NCBI RefSeq assembly: GCF_006494425.1
Contig: NZ_VHIV01000002.1
Span: 1,054,001-1,118,000, forward strand
Direction: 5' to 3'
DNA: 64,000 nt
DNA from: Bacillus dicomae
GTDB taxonomy: Bacteria > Bacillota > Bacilli > Bacillales > Bacillaceae_G
The notes below the pieces were generated by a model. That model was not told the DNA's origin, did not search any database, and saw only the letters and a list, made by a program, of their open reading frames with translations. Positions 1 to 10,673 of this stretch are shown piece after piece (the stretch's first letter is position 1; every line of letters starts with the position of its first letter). Both the position numbers and the translations under genes were made by a program.

Positions 1-57
1 AAGCGCATTGAAATGGACTATAGAGTGTATATAGTTAAGGGTGAAAGGAGATTACCG

Positions 58-1587
58 ATGAACGAGCAACAACGATTAGCAAGTCAACAAGCAAATTCCT
101 CTACGAAAAAAGAAGAGAAAGATTATAGCAAATACTTTGAAAGTGTATACCAACCACCTTCCTTAAAAGATGCGAAAAAACGAGGGAAAGAAGAAGTTAA
201 AATTGAACGGGATTTTGGCTTACCTGAAGAGTTTCGCAATTTTGGCACCGGAAGAAAGTTTTATATTCGTACATATGGTTGTCAAATGAATGAGCACGAT
301 ACTGAAGTGATGGCAGGGATTTTCACTGCACTTGGATATGAACCAACCTTTTCAACTGAGGATGCAGATGTAGTTTTATTAAATACTTGTGCAATCCGTG
401 AAAATGCTGAAAATAAAGTATTCGGTGAACTAGGTCATTTAAAATCACTAAAACGAAGAAATCCAGATCTTTTAATTGGTGTATGTGGTTGTATGTCTCA
501 AGAGGAATCTGTTGTAAATAAAATTATGCAAAAAAATCAGCATGTAGATATGGTGTTTGGAACGCATAATATACATAGATTACCGTATATTCTAAAAGAT
601 GCAATGTTCTCAAAGGAAACGGTAGTTGAAGTTTGGTCAAAAGAAGGGGATGTAATTGAAAACCTTCCGAAAGTACGCCGTGGCGATATTAAAGCTTGGG
701 TAAATATTATGTATGGCTGTGATAAGTTCTGTACATATTGTATCGTACCGTATACACGCGGAAAAGAGCGAAGCAGACGTCCAGAAGACATTATCCAAGA
801 GATTCGTCATTTAGCTGCGAATGGTTATAAAGAAATTACGTTACTTGGACAGAACGTAAATGCATATGGTAAAGACTTTGAAGATATAGAATACGGTCTT
901 GGCGATTTAATGGACGAACTCCGTAAAGTTGATATAGCTCGTATTCGTTTTACAACAAGCCATCCACGCGATTTCGATGATCACTTAATTGAAGTGCTTG
1001 GAAAAGGCGGAAACTTAGTAGAACATATTCACTTACCGGTTCAATCTGGAAGCACAGATATGTTGAAAATTATGGCGCGTAAATATTCACGTGAGCATTA
1101 TTTAGAGCTTGTAAGAAAAATTAAAGAAGCAATTCCAGATGCAGTATTAACAACAGATATTATTGTTGGTTTCCCAAATGAAACAGATGAGCAATTTGAA
1201 GAAACGATGTCGCTATATCGTGAAGTAGGATTTGATACTGCCTTTACTTTTATTTATTCTCCGCGTGAAGGTACACCAGCTGCGAAAATGAAAGATAATG
1301 TACCGATGGAAGTGAAGAAAGAACGTCTTCAACGCTTAAATACACTAGTAAATAAATTGGCAATTGAAAAGAATGATCGTTATAAAGGACAAATTGTAGA
1401 AGTGTTAGTCGATGGGGAAAGTAAAAATAATCCTGAAGTACTTGCAGGTTATACTCGTACGAATAAACTTGTAAACTTCGTTGCTTCAAAATCTTTAATT
1501 GGTCAGCTTGTGAAAGTAAAAGTAACGGATGCAAAAACTTGGTCTCTTAACGGAGAATTAGTTGAAGAGCCGATTGAGGTGGAATAA
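58..1587 (+). CDS. miaB: tRNA-2-methylthio-N6-dimethylallyladenosine synthase MiaB
   Basis: Radical-SAM methylthiotransferase that adds the 2-methylthio group to i6A37 of tRNAs reading UNN codons, acting on the product of MiaA (encoded at 60012). The start is the ATG at 58, because GAAAGGAG lies just upstream; an in-frame ATG at 13 has no such site. The 509-residue protein has an N-terminal UPF0004 domain with its first cluster cysteine at residue 75 (YGCQMNEHD). The radical-SAM triad C221-x3-C225-x2-C228 sits in [10 protein letters not shown], and a TRAM domain occupies about residues 440-505. The stop is followed after 3 nt by ricA, so the two are likely co-transcribed. Confidence 0.97.
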   Translation: MNEQQRLASQQANSSTKKEEKDYSKYFESVYQPPSLKDAKKRGKEEVKIERDFGLPEEFRNFGTGRKFYIRTYGCQMNEHDTEVMAGIFTALGYEPTFSTEDADVVLLNTCAIRENAENKVFGELGHLKSLKRRNPDLLIGVCGCMSQEESVVNKIMQKNQHVDMVFGTHNIHRLPYILKDAMFSKETVVEVWSKEGDVIENLPKVRRGDIKAWVNIMYGCDKFCTYCIVPYTRGKERSRRPEDIIQEIRHLAANGYKEITLLGQNVNAYGKDFEDIEYGLGDLMDELRKVDIARIRFTTSHPRDFDDHLIEVLGKGGNLVEHIHLPVQSGSTDMLKIMARKYSREHYLELVRKIKEAIPDAVLTTDIIVGFPNETDEQFEETMSLYREVGFDTAFTFIYSPREGTPAAKMKDNVPMEVKKERLQRLNTLVNKLAIEKNDRYKGQIVEVLVDGESKNNPEVLAGYTRTNKLVNFVASKSLIGQLVKVKVTDAKTWSLNGELVEEPIEVE

Positions 1588-1590
1588 TAG

Positions 1591-2022
1591 ATGAAAGTAT
1601 ATTCGAAAGATGAAATTGTTGAACAAGCGAAAGAATTAGCAAAAATGATTTCTGAAACAGAAGAAGTTGATTTCTTTAAGAAAGCAGAGGCGCAAATTCA
1701 TAAAAACGAAAATGTAAAGCGTGCAATTGATGAAATTAAAGCATTGCAAAAGCAAGCAGTAAACTTGCAACATTACGGGAAATGGGAAGCTTTGAAAAAA
1801 GTAGAAGCTGAAATTGATGCCCTGCAAGATAAGTTAGACAGTATTCCAGTCGTACAAGAATTTAAATCTTCACAAACATATGTAAATGACTTACTACAGC
1901 TAGTTGCAAGTACGATTTCTAACAACGTAACAGATGAAATATTAATTTCAACTAATGGCGATGTATTGAAGGGTGAAACAGGCGCAGAAGTAGAAAGTAA
2001 AAAAGGAAATTGTGGTTGTTAA
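1591..2022 (+). CDS. ricA: RicA/YmcA, YlbF-family regulator of RNase Y and sporulation/biofilm
   Basis: A 143-residue, mostly helical protein of the YlbF/YmcA family. In Bacillus subtilis, RicA (YmcA) forms a complex with YlbF and YaaT that carries Fe-S clusters and directs RNase Y maturation of mRNAs; it is needed for biofilm formation, competence and sporulation. The sequence shows long charged helices (about residues 10-110) and a C-terminal NCGC motif that supplies candidate cluster cysteines. It begins 3 nt after the miaB stop, the conserved Bacillus gene order, and precedes cotE. A hairpin right after the stop ends the miaB-ricA unit. Confidence 0.93.
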   Translation: MKVYSKDEIVEQAKELAKMISETEEVDFFKKAEAQIHKNENVKRAIDEIKALQKQAVNLQHYGKWEALKKVEAEIDALQDKLDSIPVVQEFKSSQTYVNDLLQLVASTISNNVTDEILISTNGDVLKGETGAEVESKKGNCGC

Positions 2023-2051
2023 AGAGATGTCGAATTGACATCTCTTTTTTT
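2022..2051 (+). terminator. Intrinsic terminator after ricA
   Basis: Ten-bp inverted repeat (AAGAGATGTC with its complement) around a 5-nt loop, followed by a run of T. It begins at the ricA stop codon and separates miaB-ricA from the sporulation gene cotE. Confidence 0.85.
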
Positions 2052-2147
2052 AGTGGATTAAACGTAAGTTCTTCTCGAAAAAAGAATGACACATTCCGCT
2101 ATTGTCACGCATATGATTAAGTGAATAGTGATTGAGGAGGGTTACGA

Positions 2148-2690
2148 ATGTCCGAATTTAGAGAGATTATTACAAAAGCAGTGGTTGGAAAAGGACGTAA
2201 GTATACAAAGTCAACGCATACATGTGAATCGAATAATGAGCCAACAAGTATTTTAGGGTGCTGGGTAATTAACCACTCGTACGAAGCAAGAAAGAATGGA
2301 AAACATGTGGAAATTGAAGGTTTCTATGATGTGAACACTTGGTATTCATTTGATGGCAATACAAAGACAGAAGTTGTAACAGAACGTGTGAACTACACGG
2401 ATGAAGTAAGTATTGGGTATCGTGATAAAAACTTTTCTGGTGACGATTTAGAAATTATTGCTCGTGTTATTCAGCCACCAAACTGTTTAGAAGCTCTTGT
2501 ATCACCAAATGGTAATAAAATTGTTGTAACTGTAGAACGTGAATTTGTAACAGAAGTAGTTGGCGAAACGAAAATTTGTGTAAGTGTAAACCCTGAAGGT
2601 TGCGTGGAATCAGATGATGATTTCCAAGTTGATGATGATGAGTTTGAAGAATTAGATCCAAACTTTATCGTTGACGCAGAAGAAGAGTAA
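2148..2690 (+). CDS. cotE: Outer spore coat morphogenetic protein CotE
   Basis: A 180-residue protein of the CotE family, made in the mother cell and needed to assemble the outer coat and, in the B. cereus group, to attach the exosporium. The N terminus ([18 protein letters not shown]) and the very acidic C-terminal tail (runs of D and E over the last 30 residues) are typical of the family. A strong GAGGAGG site precedes the ATG. The gene stands alone between two terminators. The upstream region holds a CATATGAT element that might be a mother-cell sigma -10, but I cannot establish that by eye. Confidence 0.96.
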   Translation: MSEFREIITKAVVGKGRKYTKSTHTCESNNEPTSILGCWVINHSYEARKNGKHVEIEGFYDVNTWYSFDGNTKTEVVTERVNYTDEVSIGYRDKNFSGDDLEIIARVIQPPNCLEALVSPNGNKIVVTVEREFVTEVVGETKICVSVNPEGCVESDDDFQVDDDEFEELDPNFIVDAEEE

Positions 2691-2693
2691 TAG

Positions 2694-2724
2694 AAAGCTA
2701 GGGAGAAGTTCTTCCTAGCTTTTT
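2694..2724 (+). terminator. Intrinsic terminator after cotE
   Basis: Inverted repeat AAAGCTAGG with its complement around a short loop, followed by TTTTT, starting 4 nt after the cotE stop. Confidence 0.85.
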
Positions 2725-2770
2725 ACTTTACATAGGTGATGCTTGAATGAACATGATTCCTTATGAAATG

Positions 2771-2779
2771 TGCTATAAT
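2771..2779 (+). promoter_or_regulatory. Extended -10 promoter element for mutSL
   Basis: TGCTATAAT is a perfect extended -10 (TGn plus TATAAT) about 90 nt before the mutS start; no good -35 is seen 17 nt upstream, which is usual for extended -10 promoters. It would drive mutS-mutL from a vegetative sigma-A promoter. Confidence 0.55.
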
Positions 2780-2871
2780 GAAGAAAGACTCCTGAAATAG
2801 GAGATATGGATGTCCGTGAAATGTGACATATATGAATATAGATTATTATGTAAGAATTATGGAGGAGAAGT

Positions 2872-5550
2872 ATGACGCAATATACCCCTATGATACAGCA
2901 ATATTTAAAAGTTAAGGCAGACTACCAAGATGCCTTTTTATTTTTCCGCTTAGGTGACTTTTATGAAATGTTCTTTGAGGATGCTGTTAAAGCAGCTCAC
3001 GAACTTGAAATTACATTAACGAGCCGAGATGGTGGCAGTAGTGAACGTATACCGATGTGTGGTGTACCATACCATGCGGCCAAAAACTATATTGAACAAC
3101 TTGTTGAAAAAGGATATAAAGTAGCGGTTTGTGAGCAAGTAGAAGATCCGAAAACAGCTAAAGGTGTAGTACGCCGTGAAGTAGTACAATTAATTACGCC
3201 AGGAACGATGATGGAAGGGCGTACAATTGATGAGAAAGAAAATAACTTCTTAGCTGCATTAACACATTTTGAAGATGGATCGTATGCTTTAGCTTGTAAC
3301 GATTTAACGACTGGACAAAATACTGTAACGTTATTGACTGGTTCAGTAGAAGATATTTTATTAGAAGTGTATGCAACTGGCTCAAAAGAAATTGTTGTAG
3401 ATTCTTCATTTTCTAAAGATGAATTAAATAAATTAACTGAAACGTTAAAAATGACGATTTCATATGAAGATGCAACGGCAATTCCTGAAGGGTTAGAACA
3501 CCTTGTGAAAAACGTTTCACAAGCAAAGTTAATTAAAGCAGTTGGGCGCTTATTTAACTATGTGATAAGAACACAAAAACGTTCATTAGATCATTTACAG
3601 CCAGTGGAGATTTATTATACGAATCAATTTATGAAAATTGATGTGCACTCAAAGCGAAATTTAGAGTTGACAGAAACACTTCGAACGAAAGAAAAAACAG
3701 GATCACTATTATGGCTATTAGATAAGACGAAAACAGCTATGGGTGGTCGTATGTTAAAACAGTGGATGGAACGTCCGCTTATACAGAAAGAACGAATTGA
3801 AGAGCGTCTAGAAATGGTTCAAACGTTTGTAAATGATTATTTCTTACGTGAAGATTTAAAAGAAAAGCTAAAAGAAGTATATGATTTAGAACGTTTAGCA
3901 GGGAAAGTTGCTTTTGGTAATGTGAATGCACGGGACTTATTACAGTTAAGACGATCTTTACTGCAAGTACCAGCTATTTTAGAAGCCATTAGTTTGTTAG
4001 ATAATGCATATGCAGCGAGATTAATTCAAGGTGCAGATCCATGTGAGAGCCTAACAGAATTACTAGGAAGAAGTATTCAAGAAAACCCACCGCTTTCTAT
4101 TAAAGATGGAGATATTATTAAAGACGGTTATAATGACAAGCTTGATCAATATCGTTACGTGAGTAAAAACGGAAAAACTTGGATTGCTGAGCTTGAAAAA
4201 CGAGAGCGTGATATTACAGGAATTAAATCGTTAAAAATCGGGTACAACCGTATTTTCGGCTACTACATTGAAGTAACGAAAGCGAATCTTGGAGCATTAC
4301 CAGAAGGTCGCTATGAACGTAAACAAACGCTTGCTAATGCTGAACGTTTCATTACAGATGAACTGAAAGAAAAAGAAACGTTAATCTTAGAAGCAGAAGA
4401 AAAAATCGTACAATTAGAATATGATTTATTTACAGCACTTCGTGAAGAAGTAAAAGTATTTATTCCGAAATTACAACATTTAGCGAAAGTAATTAGTGAA
4501 TTAGACGTACTGCAAAGTTTCGCGACAGTGAGTGAAGAAGAACAGTTTGTAAAACCTGTACTAACAACGAAGCGCGAAATCTTTATTAAAGATGGTCGTC
4601 ATCCTGTCGTTGAAAAAGTATTGAACGGCAAATTGTATGTACCGAATGATTGTATTATGCCAGAGAATATGGATGTCTTTTTAATTACAGGACCGAACAT
4701 GTCTGGTAAAAGTACGTATATGAGACAATTAGCACTTGTAACGGTTATGTCGCAAATCGGTTGTTTCGTACCAGCGACAGAAGCAGTATTACCTGTATTT
4801 GACCAAATCTTTACGAGAATTGGTGCAGCGGATGATTTAATTTCAGGTCAAAGTACATTTATGGTCGAAATGTTAGAAGCGAAAAATGCAATTGCAAACG
4901 CATCAGAAAGAAGTTTAATTTTATTTGATGAAATTGGACGCGGTACATCTACGTATGATGGTATGGCACTTGCACAAGCAATCATTGAACATATTCATGA
5001 TCAAATTGGTGCGAAAACGTTATTCTCTACGCATTATCATGAATTGACGGTGCTAGAAGAAAGTTTAGATCAACTGAAAAATGTACACGTTTCAGCTATT
5101 GAAGAGAACGGAAAAGTGGTATTCCTTCACAAAATTCAAGATGGAGCAGCTGATAAAAGTTACGGAATTCACGTTGCGCAACTTGCGGAGCTTCCAGATA
5201 GCTTAATCGCTCGTGCGAAAGAAGTGTTAGCACAACTAGAAGGACAGGAAGAAATTATTATTCCAAAGCGTGTAGAAGTGAAAGTGCAGGAGCAAGAAGT
5301 TATTCCAGAACCTGTAGTTGTAAAAGAAGAGCCAGTAGAAGTACAAGAGAGGAAAGTAGAGAATGAAGAAGAATCACAATTATCATTCTTTGGTGGAGAA
5401 CAGTCTTCGAAAAAACAAGACAAGCCAGTTCTAGATGCAAAAGAAACGGCAGTACTTGCACAAATTAAAAAAATTGATTTACTTGATATGACACCTTTAG
5501 AAGCGATGAATGAACTGTATCGCTTACAGAAAAAGTTAAAGAAAGGATGA
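2872..5550 (+). CDS. mutS: DNA mismatch repair ATPase MutS
   Basis: Mismatch-recognition clamp of methyl-independent mismatch repair, acting with MutL. The 892-residue protein begins with the mismatch-binding domain containing the invariant F-x-E motif (FYEMF, in [13 protein letters not shown]). It continues through connector, lever and clamp regions. The C-terminal ABC-type ATPase has Walker [10 protein letters not shown] starting near residue 607, and Walker B with the following loop [13 protein letters not shown]. The region after about residue 800 is E/V-rich and low complexity before a short helical tail used for tetramerisation and beta-clamp contact. A GGAGGAG site precedes the ATG. 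mutL follows 8 nt after the stop. Confidence 0.98.
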   Translation: MTQYTPMIQQYLKVKADYQDAFLFFRLGDFYEMFFEDAVKAAHELEITLTSRDGGSSERIPMCGVPYHAAKNYIEQLVEKGYKVAVCEQVEDPKTAKGVVRREVVQLITPGTMMEGRTIDEKENNFLAALTHFEDGSYALACNDLTTGQNTVTLLTGSVEDILLEVYATGSKEIVVDSSFSKDELNKLTETLKMTISYEDATAIPEGLEHLVKNVSQAKLIKAVGRLFNYVIRTQKRSLDHLQPVEIYYTNQFMKIDVHSKRNLELTETLRTKEKTGSLLWLLDKTKTAMGGRMLKQWMERPLIQKERIEERLEMVQTFVNDYFLREDLKEKLKEVYDLERLAGKVAFGNVNARDLLQLRRSLLQVPAILEAISLLDNAYAARLIQGADPCESLTELLGRSIQENPPLSIKDGDIIKDGYNDKLDQYRYVSKNGKTWIAELEKRERDITGIKSLKIGYNRIFGYYIEVTKANLGALPEGRYERKQTLANAERFITDELKEKETLILEAEEKIVQLEYDLFTALREEVKVFIPKLQHLAKVISELDVLQSFATVSEEEQFVKPVLTTKREIFIKDGRHPVVEKVLNGKLYVPNDCIMPENMDVFLITGPNMSGKSTYMRQLALVTVMSQIGCFVPATEAVLPVFDQIFTRIGAADDLISGQSTFMVEMLEAKNAIANASERSLILFDEIGRGTSTYDGMALAQAIIEHIHDQIGAKTLFSTHYHELTVLEESLDQLKNVHVSAIEENGKVVFLHKIQDGAADKSYGIHVAQLAELPDSLIARAKEVLAQLEGQEEIIIPKRVEVKVQEQEVIPEPVVVKEEPVEVQERKVENEEESQLSFFGGEQSSKKQDKPVLDAKETAVLAQIKKIDLLDMTPLEAMNELYRLQKKLKKG

Positions 5551-5558
5551 GTAAGTAG

Positions 5559-7502
5559 ATGGGGAAAATTCGCAAACTCGATGACCAACTCTCTAACTTA
5601 ATTGCGGCAGGGGAAGTAGTAGAGCGCCCTGCCTCAGTCGTAAAAGAACTTGTGGAAAATTCTATCGATGCGAATAGTACATCTATTGAAATCCACTTAG
5701 AAGAAGCTGGTTTATCAAAAATTCGTATCATTGATAATGGAGATGGCATTGCAGAAGAAGATTGTATCGTCGCTTTTGAACGACATGCGACGAGCAAAAT
5801 TAAAGATGAAAACGATCTGTTTCGCATAAGAACACTCGGTTTCCGTGGTGAGGCATTGCCGAGTATTGCCTCGGTTAGTGAATTAGAATTAATCACTAGT
5901 ACAGGTGATGCACCTGGTACACACCTTATTATTAAAGGTGGAGACATTATAAAACAGGAAAAAACAGCGAGCCGAAAAGGAACAGATATTACAGTACAAA
6001 ACTTATTCTTTAATACACCAGCTCGTCTAAAATATATGAAAACCATTCATACAGAGCTAGGGAATATTACAGATATTGTGTATCGTATTGCAATGTCACA
6101 TCCAGAAGTATCGTTAAAATTGTTTCATAATGAAAAGAAATTGCTTCATACATCAGGAAATGGTGATGTAAGACAAGTACTTGCATCGATTTATAGCATT
6201 CAAGTTGCGAAGAAGCTTGTTCCAATTGAAGCTGAATCTTTAGATTTCACAATTAAAGGCTATGTAACATTACCAGAAGTAACGAGAGCATCTCGAAACT
6301 ATATGTCAACAATTGTAAATGGCCGTTACGTTCGAAATTTCGTATTAATGAAAGCCATTCAGCAAGGGTACCATACATTATTACCAGTCGGACGATACCC
6401 AATCGGCTTCTTATCGATTGAAATGGATCCAATGCTTGTTGACGTTAACGTACATCCAGCGAAATTAGAAGTTCGTTTTAGTAAAGAACAAGAATTGCTA
6501 AAGCTTATCGAAGAAACATTGCAAGCAGCATTCAAAAAAATACAGCTCATTCCAGATGCAGGTGTAACAACGAAGAAAAAAGAAAAAGATGAAAGTGTGC
6601 AAGAACAATTCCAGTTTGAGCATGCGAAGCCGAAAGAGCCATCTATGCCAGACATCATTTTACCGACGGGCATGGATGAAAAACGAGACGAACCACTGGC
6701 TGTGAAACAACCAGCACAACTGTGGCAACCGCCGAAGCAAGAATGGCAACCACCACAGTCGCTCATAAGAGAAGAACAAAGTTGGCAACCGTCTACTAAA
6801 CCGATAATAGAAGAACCGATTCGAGAAGAGAAATCGTGGAACAGTAATGATGAAGACTTTGAATTAGAGGAATTGGAAGAAGAAGTTCGAGAAATAAAAG
6901 AGATTGAGATGAACGGTAATGATTTACCGCCGCTTTATCCAATTGGACAAATGCACGGAACATATATTTTCGCTCAAAATGACAAAGGCTTATATATGAT
7001 TGACCAGCATGCCGCGCAGGAACGTATTAATTATGAATACTTCCGTGATAAAGTAGGACGAGTGGCACAAGAAGTACAAGAACTACTCGTACCATACCGT
7101 ATTGACTTATCTCTTACTGAATTTTTACGTGTCGAAGAGCAGCTAGAAGAACTAAAAAAAGTCGGTCTATTCTTGGAGCAATTCGGCCATCAATCCTTTA
7201 TCGTTCGTTCGCATCCAACATGGTTCCCGAAAGGGCAAGAAACAGAAATTATCGATGAAATGATGGAACAAGTCGTCAAACTAAAAAAAGTTGATATTAA
7301 AAAGTTACGTGAAGAAGCAGCCATCATGATGAGCTGTAAAGCATCCATTAAAGCAAATCAATATTTAACGAACGATCAAATATTTGCTTTACTGGAAGAA
7401 CTTCGTACAACAACAAACCCATACACATGCCCGCACGGAAGACCGATTCTTGTGCATCATTCTACTTATGAGTTGGAGAAGATGTTTAAGAGGGTTATGT
7501 AG
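5559..7502 (+). CDS. mutL: DNA mismatch repair endonuclease MutL
   Basis: Second component of mismatch repair; it couples MutS recognition to strand nicking. The 647-residue protein has the GHKL ATPase motifs ENSIDA, DNGDGI and RGEALPSI in the first 110 residues. A long, charged, Trp/Pro-rich linker (about residues 340-450) follows. The C-terminal dimerisation/nuclease domain carries the DQHAxxExxxxE metal motif ([12 protein letters not shown]) and CPHGRP near the end. These motifs mark it as a nicking-type MutL, as expected in an organism without MutH. The start overlaps the mutS operon end (8-nt gap) and uses an AAAGGATGAG ribosome site inside the mutS tail. Confidence 0.98.
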   Translation: MGKIRKLDDQLSNLIAAGEVVERPASVVKELVENSIDANSTSIEIHLEEAGLSKIRIIDNGDGIAEEDCIVAFERHATSKIKDENDLFRIRTLGFRGEALPSIASVSELELITSTGDAPGTHLIIKGGDIIKQEKTASRKGTDITVQNLFFNTPARLKYMKTIHTELGNITDIVYRIAMSHPEVSLKLFHNEKKLLHTSGNGDVRQVLASIYSIQVAKKLVPIEAESLDFTIKGYVTLPEVTRASRNYMSTIVNGRYVRNFVLMKAIQQGYHTLLPVGRYPIGFLSIEMDPMLVDVNVHPAKLEVRFSKEQELLKLIEETLQAAFKKIQLIPDAGVTTKKKEKDESVQEQFQFEHAKPKEPSMPDIILPTGMDEKRDEPLAVKQPAQLWQPPKQEWQPPQSLIREEQSWQPSTKPIIEEPIREEKSWNSNDEDFELEELEEEVREIKEIEMNGNDLPPLYPIGQMHGTYIFAQNDKGLYMIDQHAAQERINYEYFRDKVGRVAQEVQELLVPYRIDLSLTEFLRVEEQLEELKKVGLFLEQFGHQSFIVRSHPTWFPKGQETEIIDEMMEQVVKLKKVDIKKLREEAAIMMSCKASIKANQYLTNDQIFALLEELRTTTNPYTCPHGRPILVHHSTYELEKMFKRVM

Positions 7503-7519
7503 GGATAATATGATCTAAT

Positions 7520-7554
7520 AAAAAGAAGCGATGAAATAAATCGCTTCTTTTTTG
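7520..7554 (+). terminator. Intrinsic terminator after mutL
   Basis: Long inverted repeat AAAGAAGCGAT with its complement, 6-nt loop, then a T run. It closes the mutSL operon. Confidence 0.88.
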
Positions 7555-7748
7555 TTTGGATTTAGTTTAAAAGCGTTTTTTTATAAATTCTTCATCAGTA
7601 AGCAATTATAGAAAAATTATATAAATTCGTAGTTTCAAATATATTGCATTTGAAAAAACTTTTTTCTCTATGTTTTTTCATTTTCCTTATAGAATCCTTA
7701 TAATTGTCGTTTACTCTAGAATTACAATATACGAGGAGGAAATTTAGG

Positions 7749-8453
7749 ATGACTGAGATGATGTTAGAAACAAAAAATCTTTGCAAAACATTTAGACAGC
7801 AAAGTGTGGTGCAAAATATTTCACTTTCTGTACCGAAATATGCAATCTATGGATTGCTAGGTCCTAATGGGGCGGGGAAATCGACTACTTTAAAAATGAT
7901 AACAGGCATGCTTACACCAACTTCTGGTGAGATTTACTTTGATGGGCATAAATGGACGCGTCATGATTTACATTCTATTGGTGCTTTAATTGAGTCTCCT
8001 CCACTTTATGAAAATTTAACAGCAAGAGAAAACCTGCAGGTTCGTACGACTGTTTTAGGTTTGCCTAAATCAAGGATTGATGAAGTATTGCATGTTGTGG
8101 AGCTAGAGAATACAGACAGGAAAAAAGCGAGGGAATTTTCTATGGGGATGAAGCAACGATTGGGAATTGCGATTGCATTGCTGAATCATCCGAAGTTTTT
8201 AATATTAGATGAGCCGATGAATGGACTAGATCCTTTTGGGATTCAGGAATTAAGAAAACTCATTCTTTCTTTTCCTGGAAAAGGAATTACGGTCATTTTA
8301 TCGAGTCATATTTTAAGCGAAGTAAGTCAAATTGCAGATCATGTTGGGATTATATCAGGTGGTGTATTGGGGTATCAGGGGAAATTGAATAAGAATGATG
8401 ACTTGGAAAATTTATTTGTACAAGTGGCTGGAAAGTATAGAAGGGAGGTATAA
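7749..8453 (+). CDS. Lantibiotic-protection ABC transporter, ATP-binding subunit
   Basis: A 234-residue ABC ATPase with Walker A GPNGAGKST, signature region FSMGMKQRLG and Walker B FLILDEPMNGLDP. It most resembles the immunity ATPases of lantibiotic systems (EpiF/NisF/MutF, CprA type). These power expulsion of antimicrobial peptides from the membrane. The start is the ATG at 7749 because GAGGAGG lies 9 nt upstream; an in-frame ATG at 7704 has no ribosome site. Two permease genes follow at 3-nt and 1-nt gaps, then a response regulator and a kinase, forming a self-contained sensing and resistance unit. The substrate cannot be told from sequence. Confidence 0.88.
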   Translation: MTEMMLETKNLCKTFRQQSVVQNISLSVPKYAIYGLLGPNGAGKSTTLKMITGMLTPTSGEIYFDGHKWTRHDLHSIGALIESPPLYENLTARENLQVRTTVLGLPKSRIDEVLHVVELENTDRKKAREFSMGMKQRLGIAIALLNHPKFLILDEPMNGLDPFGIQELRKLILSFPGKGITVILSSHILSEVSQIADHVGIISGGVLGYQGKLNKNDDLENLFVQVAGKYRREV

Positions 8454-8456
8454 GAA

Positions 8457-9209
8457 ATGAACCTATATATTGCATCTGAAAAAATTAAAATTAGACATAC
8501 TTTTTTGAATAAACTTATATGGTTAGTTCCATTTGCTACAATATTAATTGCTTTTTTATTATCGGCGGATTATTTTCAGCTATCTAGTTACAACTGGTGG
8601 TACATTACGATGCTTCCGGGAATGGTTTCTTTAAGTTGTGTACTTCTTGCGGAGAAAGATAAAAAAATGAATAATCGTTCCATCTTATCTTTACCAGTTT
8701 CATTAAAAAGAGTATGGATTTCTAAAATAGTACTAATTTTAGGGATCTTGAGCTTTTCGTGCATACTTTTTTTCTGTGGAATCGAGTTATCTAGTTTACT
8801 AGTAAATAAAGAGAATTTCCGAATCATTCCTACGATAAATGCGCTATTAGGAAGCGTTCTTTTAATCGTTACTTTTATGTGGCAAATTCCAATCTGCTTG
8901 TTTCTAGGTAACAAAATAGGTCTATTTCCGACGCTTCTGTTGAATATAGGGGCAAATGGAATTTTTGGGGTTGTATTGGCAACAAAAAATATTTGGATGA
9001 TTAGTCCATACACATATCCAAGTAGACTTATGATTCCTATTTTAAAAATACTACCAAATGGTTTGTATGCAGAAACAGGAAGTGTAACGTTTAAACCAGA
9101 ACTCCTTTCCTACGATGCAATTCTGCCAGGCATAATAATTTCTCTTGTGTTGTTCTTATTGTTCACTTATGTGACGGCAAAGTGGTTTGAAAAGCAGGAG
9201 GCAAAATAA
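8457..9209 (+). CDS. Lantibiotic-protection ABC transporter permease (MutE/EpiE type)
   Basis: A 250-residue integral membrane protein with about six hydrophobic segments (near residues 20-38, 45-62, 90-115, 128-150, 160-180 and 220-242). Its length and arrangement match the MutE/EpiE permeases of lantibiotic immunity transporters. It starts 3 nt after the ATPase gene with a GGGAGG ribosome site lying in that gene's last codons. It would form the channel together with the next permease. Confidence 0.82.
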   Translation: MNLYIASEKIKIRHTFLNKLIWLVPFATILIAFLLSADYFQLSSYNWWYITMLPGMVSLSCVLLAEKDKKMNNRSILSLPVSLKRVWISKIVLILGILSFSCILFFCGIELSSLLVNKENFRIIPTINALLGSVLLIVTFMWQIPICLFLGNKIGLFPTLLLNIGANGIFGVVLATKNIWMISPYTYPSRLMIPILKILPNGLYAETGSVTFKPELLSYDAILPGIIISLVLFLLFTYVTAKWFEKQEAK

Positions 9210-9210
9210 T

Positions 9211-9969
9211 ATGGCGGTTTTGTCGAGGGTATTAAGAGCTGATTTTATAAAAATGAAACGCACGATTTTTTTCTGGATACATATAGCGATGCCAATCATC
9301 GGTATTGCTCTTTTTTTAAGTTATTATTCTTTTTCAAAATTTGATCCTATAAATAAAGTTTCAGGCTATATGCAAGTATTATCGATATCTTTTCCGTTGC
9401 TAATTAGCATAGTGTGTTCTTCTGTCGTGGAACAGGAAGCTTTGGCAGGAAATTTTAAAGAACTTTTATCAACGGAATACGGAAGACGTAAAGCGTTAAT
9501 TAGTAAAGTATGTTTACTTTTAATTTGTGGGTTTTGCTCCACTATGTTGGCAGTTGTTGGGTTTGCGACAGGTTTTCATTTTCTGTTAGGACAAAATGAA
9601 ATTCCATTTGCTTTGTATGTTGAAATTTCCTTCATTCTTTTTAGTTGTCAAATCTTTATGTATATATGGCATCTGTTCTTAAATTTTCGCTTTAGTAAAG
9701 GTGCCTCCATTGGGATTGGAATTATAGAAAGCTTGCTGGCAGCTTTAATGCTTACAGGGATGGGGGATGTAATTTGGAAATACATGCCATGTGCATGGAG
9801 CGCGAGATTATGCAATTATTTTTTGGGATACAAATTAAGTCCTAGTTCTATTCGTGTCTTACCAGTAGAAGCAGCAACTGGAGCAGTGATTTGTGTTTGT
9901 TTCACGATCATTGCATTTGTTATTTCTCTTGTATGGTTTTCCTTTTATGAAGGCCGTAAAGAAATGTAA
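9211..9969 (+). CDS. Lantibiotic-protection ABC transporter permease (MutG/EpiG type)
   Basis: A 252-residue, six-helix membrane protein, the second permease of the immunity-type transporter. The ATG at 9211 is preferred because GCAGGAGG lies upstream; the in-frame ATG at 9187 is inside the previous gene. MutG/EpiG-type proteins pair with MutE/EpiE. About 40 nt separate this stop from the response regulator gene. Confidence 0.82.
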   Translation: MAVLSRVLRADFIKMKRTIFFWIHIAMPIIGIALFLSYYSFSKFDPINKVSGYMQVLSISFPLLISIVCSSVVEQEALAGNFKELLSTEYGRRKALISKVCLLLICGFCSTMLAVVGFATGFHFLLGQNEIPFALYVEISFILFSCQIFMYIWHLFLNFRFSKGASIGIGIIESLLAALMLTGMGDVIWKYMPCAWSARLCNYFLGYKLSPSSIRVLPVEAATGAVICVCFTIIAFVISLVWFSFYEGRKEM

Positions 9970-10010
9970 GTTCATTTGTATTATAATGGAAGCGAGAGGA
10001 GGGATTCTAT

Positions 10011-10673
10011 ATGGCAAGAATATTAGCAATTGATGATGAAGAAGGCATCCTTTATATTATAAAAAGTGCTTTAGAGAAAGAAGGTCATGAGGTAACTGCT
10101 GTTAGTAATCCTCTTACTATACCAAAGGAGAAATTTTGTCATTATGATTTAATTCTATTAGATGTCATGATGCCAGAAATAGATGGATTTACACTTTGTA
10201 AGGAAATACGGGATTTGGTTGATAGTCCAATTGTGTTTCTAACAGCCAAAACAATGGAGAAGGATCTGATCACAGGGCTTAGTCTCGGTGGAGATGACTA
10301 TATTACAAAACCTTTTGGAATTGGAGAATTGCGTGCGAGGGTGTCCGCACATGTAAGGCGTGAGCATAGAGAAAAGCAAAATGCATTTTTCCTGTCAGGT
10401 CTTACATTTCATCTGTCATGTAAAGAAATATGGCATGACGATATATCTATCGCATTTACGAAAAGTGAGTATGGAATTTGCGAATATTTAGCTTTGAATC
10501 ATGGACAAGTATTTTCAAGAGAAAAGATTTACGAAAATGTTTTTGGTTATGAGGGAGAAAGTGATAACCAAGTAATTGTGGAACATATTAAAAATATCCG
10601 TCATAAATTATCTAAGTATGGCATGAATCCAATAGAAACAGTATGGGGAATTGGTTATAAATGGAGAAGGTGA
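10011..10673 (+). CDS. Response regulator, OmpR/PhoB family
   Basis: A 220-residue regulator with an N-terminal receiver domain (acidic pocket DDEE near residue 7, phospho-acceptor Asp in LILLDVMMPEIDGF, conserved Thr/Lys in FLTAK and ITKPF) and a C-terminal winged-helix DNA-binding domain (about residues 125-220). A GAGAGGAGG site precedes it. It overlaps the kinase gene and presumably controls the upstream transporter genes in response to peptide stress, as in SpaRK or CprRK systems. No operator could be assigned by eye. Confidence 0.93.
   Translation: MARILAIDDEEGILYIIKSALEKEGHEVTAVSNPLTIPKEKFCHYDLILLDVMMPEIDGFTLCKEIRDLVDSPIVFLTAKTMEKDLITGLSLGGDDYITKPFGIGELRARVSAHVRREHREKQNAFFLSGLTFHLSCKEIWHDDISIAFTKSEYGICEYLALNHGQVFSREKIYENVFGYEGESDNQVIVEHIKNIRHKLSKYGMNPIETVWGIGYKWRR

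Noticed and set aside
5465-6046. Minus-strand ORF of 193 residues across mutS/mutL
   Set aside because: Antisense shadow of two conserved genes, with no start signal.
6359-6766. Cys-rich minus-strand ORF in mutL
   Set aside because: The cysteines arise from antisense reading of the Gln/Pro/Trp linker codons of MutL.
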